A stretch of DNA of 64,000 nt. Source: UBA4636 sp963650915 (GTDB taxonomy: Bacteria; Bacillota; Clostridia; Christensenellales; Borkfalkiaceae). Position numbers and translations under genes: made by a program. This document shows, piece after piece, positions 18,218-26,536 of the stretch. Under the pieces are notes generated by a model. It made no database searches and had not been told where the DNA came from. It worked only from the letters and a program-made list of their open reading frames with translations. The stretch's first letter is position 1, and every line of letters starts with the position of its first letter. The DNA lies in contig CAVJMJ010000001.1 in the NCBI GenBank assembly GCA_963650915.1, positions 1 through 64,000 on the forward strand, read 5' to 3'.

Positions 18218-18484
18218 GTTCGGCTACTTACATAATAGGTGAACCTTACGTGAAACAGTTTACACTATTTTATGAAGTGCGTCAACGATTTTCGTCTGTT
18301 TATGACGAATTTTGTCTAAAAAATATGAGAAAAACTTTGCAGCACCGAAAAATCGGTTTTGATTTAAGTAATTTGCCTGTTTTCTATCGATAATGCGCTT
18401 GATTTTATATAGTAAAAACACTAAAAATTATTGTTTTTATTTTTAAAAAATAATTTCGTTCACCTATTATGTAAACAGGCGAAC
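18218..18484. mobile_element. Possible MITE-like element with inverted ends
   Basis: TTACATAATAGGTGAAC (18228-18244) and its exact reverse complement (18458-18474) flank an AT-rich, gene-free interior; with mismatches the arms extend to about 26 bp (18218-18484, 267 bp in all). Size and structure fit a miniature inverted-repeat element, but no target-site duplication is clear and no second copy is in the window. A pair of regulator-binding sites is an alternative. Confidence 0.45.
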
Positions 18485-18607
18485 TTTTGAGCGTGAAAAA
18501 TAACTGACTTTTTTTGCCGTAAATCGGCTTATTGACGAGGTTATGCAAATATTTTAGCCTTTAAATCGGACAATGGTTCTTGGTGAAGTCGTTTCAAATA
18601 TTAAGGT

Positions 18608-18796
18608 TTGACGAGGTTGTTCCGAATAGAGTTTGGCGTGGTTACGCCAAACTTAGCTAATGTCTTAACAAGGTTGTTCCGAATAGAGATCTTTGGCGTG
18701 GTTACGCCAAACTTAGCTAATGTCTTAACAGGGTTGTTCCGAATAGAGATCTTTGGCGTGGTTACACCAAACTTGGCTAACGTCTTGACAAGGTTA
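18608..18796. repeat. 60-bp tandem repeat with internal hairpin
   Basis: Three copies (57, 60 and 60 bp) plus a partial fourth. Each copy contains the hairpin TTTGGCGTGGTTACGCCAAA; the third copy has one changed stem base that would still pair as G-U if the minus strand were transcribed. The array stays open in one plus-strand frame as a 20-residue repeat, but no ribosome site precedes it. Confidence 0.9.
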
Positions 18797-18838
18797 TGTA
18801 AAACGTTTAGATTATAAAAATTTATTAAATTGGTTATT

Positions 18839-18883
18839 AAAAAATACGCAGGCGAGAAAATTTTTCTCGCCTGCGTATTTTTT
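18839..18883. terminator. Perfect bidirectional terminator-like palindrome
   Basis: AATACGCAGGCGAGAAAA pairs with TTTTCTCGCCTGCGTATT with A and T tracts outside, ending the tandem-repeat block. No flanking gene reads into it directly, which hints that the repeat block may be transcribed as an RNA. Confidence 0.75.
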
Positions 18884-19021
18884 ATAAATGATGATTGATT
18901 TAGTCTGTCAAAAATGTGACTTGTGTAGTCAGTTTTATATGAATAATCGGCTTATAGGCGGACTTTTGTTGTTTACTTAGATATTCCGTCAGGTCGTCCT
19001 ATATTGTTAGTATAGACACTC

Positions 19022-19144
19022 TGCAGGTTATCCTGAGCTTGTCGAAGGATCTAGCGGCAAAGCCGCGCAAGGATACGCAATATTATATAGATGCGGCTGC
19101 GCCTATATGTTTCGACTACGCCTTACGGCTCCGCTCAACATGAC
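19022..19144. repeat. Composite dispersed repeat, copy 2 (long form)
   Basis: About 123 bp containing CCTGAGCTTGTCGAAGGATC, a GCGGC/GCCGC hairpin, GCAATATTATATAGATGCGG and a GTTTCGACTACGC end. The same modules in the same order occur in the opposite orientation at 50726-50847. Confidence 0.8.
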
Positions 19145-19194
19145 TAAAATATACCGATAATCGGCTTATAGACGGACTTTTATATAAATAATGT

Positions 19195-19290
19195 CATACA
19201 TACAAACATAAAAACATACATGCCATACATACATACATACATTCATTCATAAATACATTCATTCATAAATACATGGATACATAAATAAAT
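19195..19290. repeat. Tetranucleotide microsatellite
   Basis: Runs of ACAT and ATTC/ATAA repeats (for example CATACATACATACATTCATT) with no coding potential. Confidence 0.9.
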
Positions 19291-19326
19291 ACGCAAACAT
19301 ATATAAATAAAAAATATATATATAAA

Positions 19327-19362
19327 AAATCGCACGGCAAATGCCGTACGATTTCTTTTTTT
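19327..19362 (-). terminator. Terminator of the glycan-use operon
   Basis: AAATCG-ACGGCA pairs with TGCCGT-CGATTT; T/A tracts lie on both sides. It is the first terminator met after the GH2 gene on the minus strand. Confidence 0.75.
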
Positions 19363-19374
19363 AATCGTTAAAGA

Positions 19375-19530
19375 TTAAGTAGAACTACTTAAAGATTAAC
19401 TTTAATTGCTCTTTATGAGATTAACTTTAATTGCTTAAAATTAACTTTAATTACTTAAAATTAACTTTAATTAACCTTTATGAGATTAACTTTAATTGCT
19501 CTTTAAAGATTGACTCTAATTAATCTTTAT
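19375..19530. repeat. Degenerate AT-rich array abutting the GH2 stop codon
   Basis: Six or more units of TTAACTTTAATTG/CTTTATGAGA lie between the GH2 gene and its terminator; the unit resembles the last codons of GH2 (AATAAAGATTAA and following bases). Confidence 0.8.
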
Positions 19531-21268
19531 TGGGTTGAGAGAAGATTTTGCGATATTCGTCAAAAGGTTCTTTGGTGGTACGATCAAACTCCATCAATCC
19601 GTTTACTTCGCTGTACACGTTGCTTACCTGAGTGTAGCAGAATCCGCAAATTAGAGGGTTATCAACGATACTTTTAACAAGCCCTTTCAGACGTAAAAGG
19701 TACTCGTCGTCGGTTTTGACGGCTTCGCCGTAGCCCCATTTTTCGCCCGTAGTGTCCTTCACGAAACTCGTTCCGCCGAACTCGGTAATCATTATGGGTT
19801 GTCCGCGATAGCTATAACCGCCGATAAAAGCATCTCTGCCGTTGTCGGGAAGATGCCCGATGCACTTTTCAACCGTTTGATAGCGTTCTTTAATGACTTC
19901 TCCGTCTTGAATGTAATCATGAATGGTTAAAATATCGGACACGGTATGTTCCCAACCGTCGTTCGTAATAACAGGGCGCATCGAGTCTATTTCCTTGGTG
20001 GCAATGTAAACTTGATTGACGAAACGCTGTTGAGCGACGTTGTCTTTAATCTGTTCCACCCCCCAGCTTTCGTTGAAAGGAACCCAAGTAAGTACGCACG
20101 GATGATTATACTGTTGTTTAACGACTTGTTTCCATTCCGTCAATAAAGCATGGCGAGATTGCTCGGTAAAGGCGTACACCGACGGCATTTCTGCCCAAAC
20201 GATGTAACCGTAAAGGTCGGCATAGTACAAAAAGCGTTCGTCTTCGACTTTTTCGTGTTTACGGCAACCGTTAAAGCCCATTGCCATACAATCGAGCAAG
20301 TCCTTTTCGAGAGCCGATTCGTCGGGTGCGGTAAGATCGCATCCCTCCCAATAGCCTTGGTCCAACACGAGCCTTTGATAAAGGGGTTTGCCGTTGAGCA
20401 AAATTTTACCGTTGTCAATAGCGATTTCACGCATACCGAAGTAACTTGAAACCGTATCCACCGTTTCGCCGTCGACTTTTAAGGTCAAACGCAAATCGTA
20501 CAAACCGCCCTTTCCGACTTCCCAAAGGTGCATTTTATCGCCTAAATTAAGAAGCCCGTAAGTATCGCAATCGCACACGTCGATTTCCGTATAAGCGACT
20601 TCTTCGCCCTGCCAGTATGCCTGCGCCGAAATAACGGCGTTAGGCAAACTTTTATTCAATAAAAGGTGCATTTCGAGTGTATGCTTCTTTAAATTCGGCG
20701 TAAATTTAGCACTTATAAAATGCGTTTTAGGTACCTTTTCCAGCCATACCGTTTTGTAGATGCCGGACGTATCGATATACCAACAACCGTAATCGTGAGT
20801 CTCGGAGCGTTGTTTTCCGCGGGGTTGCTCGCGAGAGTAACTGTCGTTGACTTTGATAACGAGGGTATTATCGCCTTTTTTGACGGCATCGGTAATATCG
20901 AAGGTCAAACGATGGTAACCGCCTACGTCGAAACCGCAATATTGCCCGTTAACCCATACTTTGGTAAGATAGTCGCATCCTTCAAAGTGCAAAAGCAATC
21001 TGTCGCCGTTGAGTTCGCCAATAACGAAATTTCTTTGGTACCAAATGTTTTCGCACATTTCGGGCTCGTCGATACCGCTTGCCTTGCATTGATAGGCAAA
21101 GGGTACGTTGATTTGTGTTTCGGTTTTAAAACCACCTTGGAAGCATTTGCTTTCGCCGCTGTTATCGCGGTCGAAAGCAAAGTCCCACTTTCCGTTTAAA
21201 TTCATCCAATTGCTACGTACGAATTGAGGACGAGGATAGTCCTTTTTGTAGCATTGTAATTGTTGCAT
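19520..21268 (-). CDS. Glycoside hydrolase family 2
   Basis: A 582-aa GH2 enzyme (beta-galactosidase/beta-glucuronidase/mannosidase clan). Domains in order: jelly-roll sugar-binding (about 15-180), immunoglobulin-like (about 185-280), TIM barrel (about 285-582). The acid/base is E400 in the PFNESWG motif and the nucleophile E496 in ITEFGG, both present. There is no signal peptide, so it probably acts in the cytoplasm on imported oligosaccharides. Last gene of the glycan locus, 19 nt after the GH43 gene with an AGGAAA ribosome site. Substrate cannot be fixed from sequence alone; beta-galactoside or alpha-L-arabinopyranoside linked to the GH43 action is plausible. Confidence 0.92.
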   Translation of the reverse strand: MQQLQCYKKDYPRPQFVRSNWMNLNGKWDFAFDRDNSGESKCFQGGFKTETQINVPFAYQCKASGIDEPEMCENIWYQRNFVIGELNGDRLLLHFEGCDYLTKVWVNGQYCGFDVGGYHRLTFDITDAVKKGDNTLVIKVNDSYSREQPRGKQRSETHDYGCWYIDTSGIYKTVWLEKVPKTHFISAKFTPNLKKHTLEMHLLLNKSLPNAVISAQAYWQGEEVAYTEIDVCDCDTYGLLNLGDKMHLWEVGKGGLYDLRLTLKVDGETVDTVSSYFGMREIAIDNGKILLNGKPLYQRLVLDQGYWEGCDLTAPDESALEKDLLDCMAMGFNGCRKHEKVEDERFLYYADLYGYIVWAEMPSVYAFTEQSRHALLTEWKQVVKQQYNHPCVLTWVPFNESWGVEQIKDNVAQQRFVNQVYIATKEIDSMRPVITNDGWEHTVSDILTIHDYIQDGEVIKERYQTVEKCIGHLPDNGRDAFIGGYSYRGQPIMITEFGGTSFVKDTTGEKWGYGEAVKTDDEYLLRLKGLVKSIVDNPLICGFCYTQVSNVYSEVNGLMEFDRTTKEPFDEYRKIFSQPNKD

Positions 21269-21287
21269 TTATATTTCCTGCCTTAGC

Positions 21288-23834
21288 TTAAATCTGTTTG
21301 ATATAAAAATCTTTGTAAACGACTTCTGCGCCGTCGCTATACAAACCTACGTGACCGGTAAGGAATGCATGTGCGTCTTCCAACTTAAACTTATATTCGC
21401 CGTCTACGTACACCGATATCGTGTTGCCTTTGCAAACGACTTTAAGCGTCGTGTATTCTTTGGTAAGTTCGTCCTTCGTCTTGCCGATGACGTCGGCTTC
21501 CAATTTGGTTTGGCTGTTGCTGTGGTTGAACTTACTGATACTTACGTTACGCGAATCGAATGCGACGTAGTAGCCTTGAATGGAAGTTTCGGTATCGTAA
21601 CGAGCGTTTGCGAAGTTGCGTCCGCGTACGATAAGTCCTGCGCCGTAAGCGTTGTGAGAGATAAATTTAATTTTTACGCTCATTTCAAAGTCGCTTAAAG
21701 TATCGTCGCCGATGTAGGCAAGCATTACGCTTCCGCCACGGGTTGCGTGTCCGCCGTCGTATAAACGATACATCGAGGAATAGGTTACGCCCCTTTCGAT
21801 TACGTTTGCCAAATTATTCGAATACTCGTATCCGTTATTTGCCAAACGCTCCGAAGAGAAGGAAATGAAAGAAGCATTGTCGCCTACGCCGTACAAAGCA
21901 ATGAAGTTTACGCCCTCTTCCACGTCAAATTCGCCTACGAAAGCGGTGATTACGCAACCGTTTTCTCCGCATTTAACTTCGGGAAGGGTTACCGTTTGCA
22001 TTTTACCGCCGTTGACTCTTAAACCTATTTTCTTACCCGCGTAAACGTTTTCGTAGGTAAGTTTAAGTCCGTAGTGACCGCCTTTGCGGAAGTAGGTTGC
22101 ATAACGGGCAAAATCGCCGTTTGCAAGGGTTAAGGCATAACTGCCGTTGTAACCTAAATCGTCGGAATATTCTTCGTCGATTTCGACTTCTTCAAGGGAT
22201 GAGCCGGAGCCGAGTTTGTAACTTTCAACGCCGTCGTAGTAACCTTCGGGTAAGTAGTTGGAAGCACCGATACTTGCACCGCTTTGTTTGAGTTCGACTT
22301 TGTCGGAAAGTCCTTTTGCAACGTTACTGAAGGTCGTGCAGTAGTATTCGCCGTCACCGATGTAACCGACCTTGCCTTGAGAAAGACTTACGGATGCGTC
22401 GGAAATTTTGCACATATTGTCGAAATACACGTCGGCTTTGCCGTCTGCGTAAGCGACTCTTACGGTGTGGATAACGTCACTGCTGAAATTATTGACGAGC
22501 GTTCCCATCGAAGCGACGTTTTCGGTACCGTTCGTTACCTTGATAAGTTTAATGGTTTTGTCGGTGTAATCAACGGTTACGTAAGCGTAATTGTTGTTAT
22601 CGACGTAACCTACGACGCATTTTACGCCGTTGCCTTTCATGTTGAATTCCGCGGTAAATACTTTGCCGGTAGTAGCTTTGGACAATGCGGTATTTCCGCT
22701 GACGTCAAACTTATCGTCGGAGACGTTGCTTGCGTAAAAGGCAGGTTGAGTGGCTTTTATGCTGTTCGTTTTGCTTTCGTCGACACTCATTTGAGTACCG
22801 TTGAAGATAAGTCTGTCGATGTTAAGACTACGATAAGGTCCGTTGGTCGTAAGAGAGTTAAGGCTGTGGTATACGATATAGTAACTGTCCATATCGGGGC
22901 CCATAACTGTAGAACTGTGACCTAAACCTTTGAAATTGTTTTCTTCGTCGACGGTAAGGATAATGGGCAAATCAACGCCGTAAGTAAAGGCTTCCTTACT
23001 GCCGAATTTGGTAGAATCTGTTTCGGTACTGTAACTGATACGATAGGCTTGGCTTTCAACGTCGGTGCCGGTGTAAGTAAGATAATAAATACCGTTACGT
23101 TTTATCATCATCGGACCTTCCGTCCAAGAACCTATGATTGCGTTATTTAAATTTACACGGGTAAAATCGGTGTCGCCCGAATACAAGTCCGTCATGGATT
23201 TCATTTCGGACATGATTATTCCGGAATCCCCTGCCGTAAAGAAATACATCTTTTCGTCGTCGTCGATAAATACGGAACCGTCGATTCTCGAATCGAGACG
23301 GTCGGTTACTCTTACGAAAGGTCCTTCGGGGCTGGTCGCTCTGTAAACGCGGTGACCGGTGCCGGACGGACTGGAATACATATAGAAATAACCGTTCCAG
23401 TAGTATACTTCGGGGGCAAACGCACCTACGAGGGATTCGTCGATACTGACGTAACCTTTTTGGGCTTCGGTAAAGCCTTGTGCTGTACATTGAGTCCAAT
23501 GTACCAAGTCGGTACTCTTCCAAGCGCGAACGCCGTTCCAATTGTCTCTCGAAGAACAATATAAATAGTAAGTACCGTTAAAACGGAATACGTACGGATC
23601 CCCGATACCGTAGTTGGGCCACTGTTCGGGAACGTAATCGTTGGATGTTTCCGCGCCGACGCCTACGAAGTCGCAAAAATCGCCGTTGTTGTAAGTTTCA
23701 TATTGTACATTAGGCATTGTAAAACTCTCCTTTTCCACACCGCTGTCGGATGTAGTGGTAGAACATCCGCCGAACATTGCAAGTTGAGTGACAATAAGCG
23801 CTCCTGCAAGAATAATTCCTAATATTTTTTTCAT
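21288..23834 (-). CDS. GH43 lipoprotein with accessory sugar-binding domains
   Basis: An 848-aa lipoprotein with lipobox Cys24 (MFGGC). The five-bladed propeller of GH43 spans about 70-370, with base D79 (GIGDPYVF), pKa modulator D185 (IDGSVF) and acid E239 (WTEGPM). It is followed by a concanavalin-like domain (about 375-505), a CBM6/35-like jelly roll (about 520-665) and a second concanavalin/DUF1080-like domain (about 680-848). GH43 enzymes act as arabinanases, arabinofuranosidases, xylosidases or galactosidases. It would trim an extracellular plant-type glycan at the membrane surface. Starts 14 nt after the CBM9-like gene with GGAGG. Confidence 0.92.
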   Translation of the reverse strand: MKKILGIILAGALIVTQLAMFGGCSTTTSDSGVEKESFTMPNVQYETYNNGDFCDFVGVGAETSNDYVPEQWPNYGIGDPYVFRFNGTYYLYCSSRDNWNGVRAWKSTDLVHWTQCTAQGFTEAQKGYVSIDESLVGAFAPEVYYWNGYFYMYSSPSGTGHRVYRATSPEGPFVRVTDRLDSRIDGSVFIDDDEKMYFFTAGDSGIIMSEMKSMTDLYSGDTDFTRVNLNNAIIGSWTEGPMMIKRNGIYYLTYTGTDVESQAYRISYSTETDSTKFGSKEAFTYGVDLPIILTVDEENNFKGLGHSSTVMGPDMDSYYIVYHSLNSLTTNGPYRSLNIDRLIFNGTQMSVDESKTNSIKATQPAFYASNVSDDKFDVSGNTALSKATTGKVFTAEFNMKGNGVKCVVGYVDNNNYAYVTVDYTDKTIKLIKVTNGTENVASMGTLVNNFSSDVIHTVRVAYADGKADVYFDNMCKISDASVSLSQGKVGYIGDGEYYCTTFSNVAKGLSDKVELKQSGASIGASNYLPEGYYDGVESYKLGSGSSLEEVEIDEEYSDDLGYNGSYALTLANGDFARYATYFRKGGHYGLKLTYENVYAGKKIGLRVNGGKMQTVTLPEVKCGENGCVITAFVGEFDVEEGVNFIALYGVGDNASFISFSSERLANNGYEYSNNLANVIERGVTYSSMYRLYDGGHATRGGSVMLAYIGDDTLSDFEMSVKIKFISHNAYGAGLIVRGRNFANARYDTETSIQGYYVAFDSRNVSISKFNHSNSQTKLEADVIGKTKDELTKEYTTLKVVCKGNTISVYVDGEYKFKLEDAHAFLTGHVGLYSDGAEVVYKDFYIKQI

Positions 23835-23848
23835 GTTGACCTCCGCCG

Positions 23849-24625
23849 TTAATTATTTTGAAGAGCAACATATTGCTCATAGCTTAGCAATTGGCTTCCG
23901 TCGGCAGTCAAAACGACGTACGAACTGGGTATTTGCGGGTCAACGAAATTTCCGTTAAATGTCAAACCTCTCCAAGAGAAATAATTTTCGAGGTCGTTAT
24001 TGATGTCGACGTATCTGTCAACTTGACCGAAAGCCATACCGATTGCCTGTGTAGAACTTATGCCCATTTGAGCAAGAGGCATCATAACTTCTACGTAGTA
24101 ATATTCTTCGTCGCCCGAAAGTACGTCGCCTTCACGGACTTCAAACATATATTTTGCCATCCATTTTATCCAACCCGCACCGCAACAAATACGAGTACGA
24201 CCGTCTCTGCCGAGGTTTACTTGGTAGTCACCCGCTGACGGTGAAGAAGTGCGCGTCAATTTTGCGTCGAAATAAAACTCTACGTTGTCGCTGTGCGTTA
24301 CTTCTTCGGCTTCGCCCGAACCGACGTAGCGGTAAGGCGTGGAGTCTTTTACTTTGAAGAACAAATAGATTGCTTCCGCTTTACGAACGATAGATAATTC
24401 GGTATCGGCGTATTTTACCGTAACCTTGTTGGGGCTTTGCCACAACTCGTCGTCGTCTTTGCCGTCGATTACGGCTTCGGGATTTATCATATTGCCTTCA
24501 AAATCAAACGGATCGGGAGAATTTTTATCCCAAACTTTATTATTTTCGCTTGCGGTAGGTTGGCAGGCGCACAAAGAAATTAGCGCGACCAACACTACAC
24601 ACAGGATAAGACTGATTTTTTTCAT
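23849..24625 (-). CDS. CBM9-like carbohydrate-binding lipoprotein
   Basis: A 258-aa lipoprotein with lipobox Cys21 (SLCAC). The mature part is a single jelly-roll domain of the CBM9/DOMON-like type: DGKDDDELWQS near the start, then IYLFFKVKDSTP, DNVEFYFDAK and YYVEVMMPLAQMG in the usual order. This family binds reducing ends of xylan-type chains or sits beside catalytic domains. No catalytic residues are expected. Encoded between the MalG-like permease and the GH43, so it probably captures oligosaccharides for the same uptake route. Strong AAAGGAG site. Confidence 0.82.
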   Translation of the reverse strand: MKKISLILCVVLVALISLCACQPTASENNKVWDKNSPDPFDFEGNMINPEAVIDGKDDDELWQSPNKVTVKYADTELSIVRKAEAIYLFFKVKDSTPYRYVGSGEAEEVTHSDNVEFYFDAKLTRTSSPSAGDYQVNLGRDGRTRICCGAGWIKWMAKYMFEVREGDVLSGDEEYYYVEVMMPLAQMGISSTQAIGMAFGQVDRYVDINNDLENYFSWRGLTFNGNFVDPQIPSSYVVLTADGSQLLSYEQYVALQNN

Positions 24626-24689
24626 ATTAACTCCTTTATTTTTTTTGGCGTTAACCGCATCGATGTATTATGGACATCGTGCCATAAGC

Positions 24690-25568
24690 CTACTCTTTGA
24701 TACCTGTAAGTGCCAACGATTGCACGAAGTATTTTTGGAACGCTACGTAAAGTACGATAACGGGAAGACTGCTTATCGTCGCCCCCGCCATGACGAGAGG
24801 TAAATCGGGACGACGAGCGTTATTGTCGTTTAACAGAGCAAGCAACGCCTGTACCGTCAACCATTCGCCTGAAAGGTAAATAGACGGTCCGAAATAGTCG
24901 TTCCAAATACCGAGGAACCAGAAAATAACTTGTGCAGCAATAGCAGGAACGATTGTGGGCAACACTATCGTCCAGAAAATGCGCAACCAACTTGCGCCGT
25001 CGATACGCCCGGCTTCGATAAGCGAGTCGGGAGTGTTTTTCATGTACTGAATAAAAAAGAACATCATGCCTATGTTTCCGAAAAGCCCGGGGATAATCAA
25101 AGGCAACAAAGTACCCGTCCACTCGAGTGCGGAATACGCCCTATACTGCGGTAACAAAACCACGGCATACGGAACCATCATACCGCTCATCAAAAACAAA
25201 AGCAAAAAGTGTTTGCAGGGCAAGCGCATTTTTGCAAAGGCAAACGCCGCCAACGCCGTTACGAAGGTACCGATAGGCACGACTGCGACTTCTATAATCA
25301 TCGTATTGCCGATAGAACGCAAGAAACTCGGAGTTAAATTTGCGAGTTGCTTGTAACTGTCCGTCAAAAAGGTTTCCGGGAACAAACTAAGGCTCGGCAT
25401 CATCGCTTCGAGCGGATCTTTAAACGTGGTAAACAACATCCACAAATAGGGGAAAACCGTCAATACGGCGACAAATATCAGCAAAATATATAGCAGAACC
25501 TTTACGACTATCCTCTTTACGGAGGACGCGTCGTTAGGGCGATTCAATGCTTTGGTAAGACTGCTCAT
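24690..25568 (-). CDS. Sugar ABC transporter permease, MalG type
   Basis: A 292-aa inner-membrane permease with six transmembrane helices and the EAA loop EAGRIDGASWLRIFWTIVLP near residue 190, which contacts the ATPase. The start ATG at 25568 overlaps the stop of the upstream permease (TAATG) with GGGGAGG in front, so the pair is translationally coupled; the longer frame upstream is rejected. The matching ATPase is not in this window; such CUT1 importers often share a distant MsmX-type ATPase. Confidence 0.93.
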   Translation of the reverse strand: MSSLTKALNRPNDASSVKRIVVKVLLYILLIFVAVLTVFPYLWMLFTTFKDPLEAMMPSLSLFPETFLTDSYKQLANLTPSFLRSIGNTMIIEVAVVPIGTFVTALAAFAFAKMRLPCKHFLLLFLMSGMMVPYAVVLLPQYRAYSALEWTGTLLPLIIPGLFGNIGMMFFFIQYMKNTPDSLIEAGRIDGASWLRIFWTIVLPTIVPAIAAQVIFWFLGIWNDYFGPSIYLSGEWLTVQALLALLNDNNARRPDLPLVMAGATISSLPVIVLYVAFQKYFVQSLALTGIKE

Positions 25569-26491
25569 TACTTGTCCTCCCCGTAAACCCATTTGTTGGA
25601 TAACTTAAACTGCAATATGGTGATAAGCATTATTGCAACGGCAAGTATCAGGGAAGCGGCACTTGCAAGACCTTGCTTGCCTTGGTTTAAACCGTATTCC
25701 CAGATAAACCACACTATCGTTTGCGAACCCGAAGCACCCGCGCCGAAGACTTGAGCGTCGGCATAGGACTGCAATCCGCCGATAATACCGGTAATAATGA
25801 TATAGAAAGTAGTCGGCGTAAGAAGGGGCAAAGTAATCTTGAAAAATTTACATACCGCGGAAGCACCGTCTACGTCGGCGGACTCGTAGTAACTTTGCGG
25901 AATGGCAAGCATGCCTGCGATATACAAAATCATGCTCGTACCCATACCCGACCAAATATTCTTGATTACGATAGCGACCTTGATTAACCATTCGTTGGCG
26001 AACCAAGGAATTTCGGCATTAAAAAGCGTGTTGATAAACCCGTATTCCGGATTGAAAATATAACGGAATATAAGGTTTACGGCAACGGCGCTGGTAACGG
26101 CGGGCAAGTAATACAATACCTGAAAAAACTTGTTCGCCTTTTTTATCGCCTTGCTTTGCAAAATGGCAGCCAATACCAAGCCGACTATCATACCGAGGGG
26201 TATGCTTGCCAAAAGCAGTACGGTATTTAGTATAGACCGCAAAAAAGCATCGCTATAAGTGCTGTTTGTAAACAAATCGGTGTAGTTTTGTATGCCTACG
26301 GGAGTAAGATCTTCGCGGTAGATGTTATAGTCATGAAAGGAAAAATACACCACCACGACGAGAGCCAACAGAGTAAACACGATAAAACCTACCAAGGGAA
26401 TGGTCACAAATGCCAGTGCCGTCACCTGTTCTTTCTTACGTAAGTTATTGTTTTTTGATTTCTTATGTAAGTTATTACCTTGTAATTTCAT
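25568..26491 (-). CDS. Sugar ABC transporter permease, MalF type
   Basis: A 307-aa permease with six transmembrane helices and the EAA loop YESADVDGASAVCKFFKITLP. The first 25 residues are hydrophilic and contain an in-frame 27-bp duplication (NNLHKKSKN then NNLRKKEQV). No clear Shine-Dalgarno precedes the ATG: the 26-nt gap after the binding-protein gene is filled by a repeat of that gene's end, so re-initiation after the upstream stop is likely. CUT1 family, oligosaccharide uptake. Confidence 0.9.
   Translation of the reverse strand: MKLQGNNLHKKSKNNNLRKKEQVTALAFVTIPLVGFIVFTLLALVVVVYFSFHDYNIYREDLTPVGIQNYTDLFTNSTYSDAFLRSILNTVLLLASIPLGMIVGLVLAAILQSKAIKKANKFFQVLYYLPAVTSAVAVNLIFRYIFNPEYGFINTLFNAEIPWFANEWLIKVAIVIKNIWSGMGTSMILYIAGMLAIPQSYYESADVDGASAVCKFFKITLPLLTPTTFYIIITGIIGGLQSYADAQVFGAGASGSQTIVWFIWEYGLNQGKQGLASAASLILAVAIMLITILQFKLSNKWVYGEDK
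26432..26476. repeat. 27-bp in-frame duplication at the MalF N-terminus
   Basis: TTTCTTACGTAAGTTATT (26432-26449) and TTTCTTATGTAAGTTATT (26459-26476) are 27 bp apart, adding nine codons to the cytoplasmic N-terminus. Confidence 0.85.
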
Positions 26492-26496
26492 TTTAG

Positions 26497-26536
26497 TTAC
26501 TGAAACGATTGCTAAACTTATTTACTGAAACGATTG
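26497..26536. repeat. 25-bp duplication of the binding-protein gene end
   Basis: TTACTGAAACGATTG occurs at 26497 (intergenic) and at 26522 (the coding end, overlapping the stop codon region of the solute-binding gene). Confidence 0.88.

Noticed and set aside
18608..18817. Open frame encoding 20-residue repeats
   Set aside because: It exists only because the tandem DNA repeat is a multiple of three; no ribosome site and no homology pattern.
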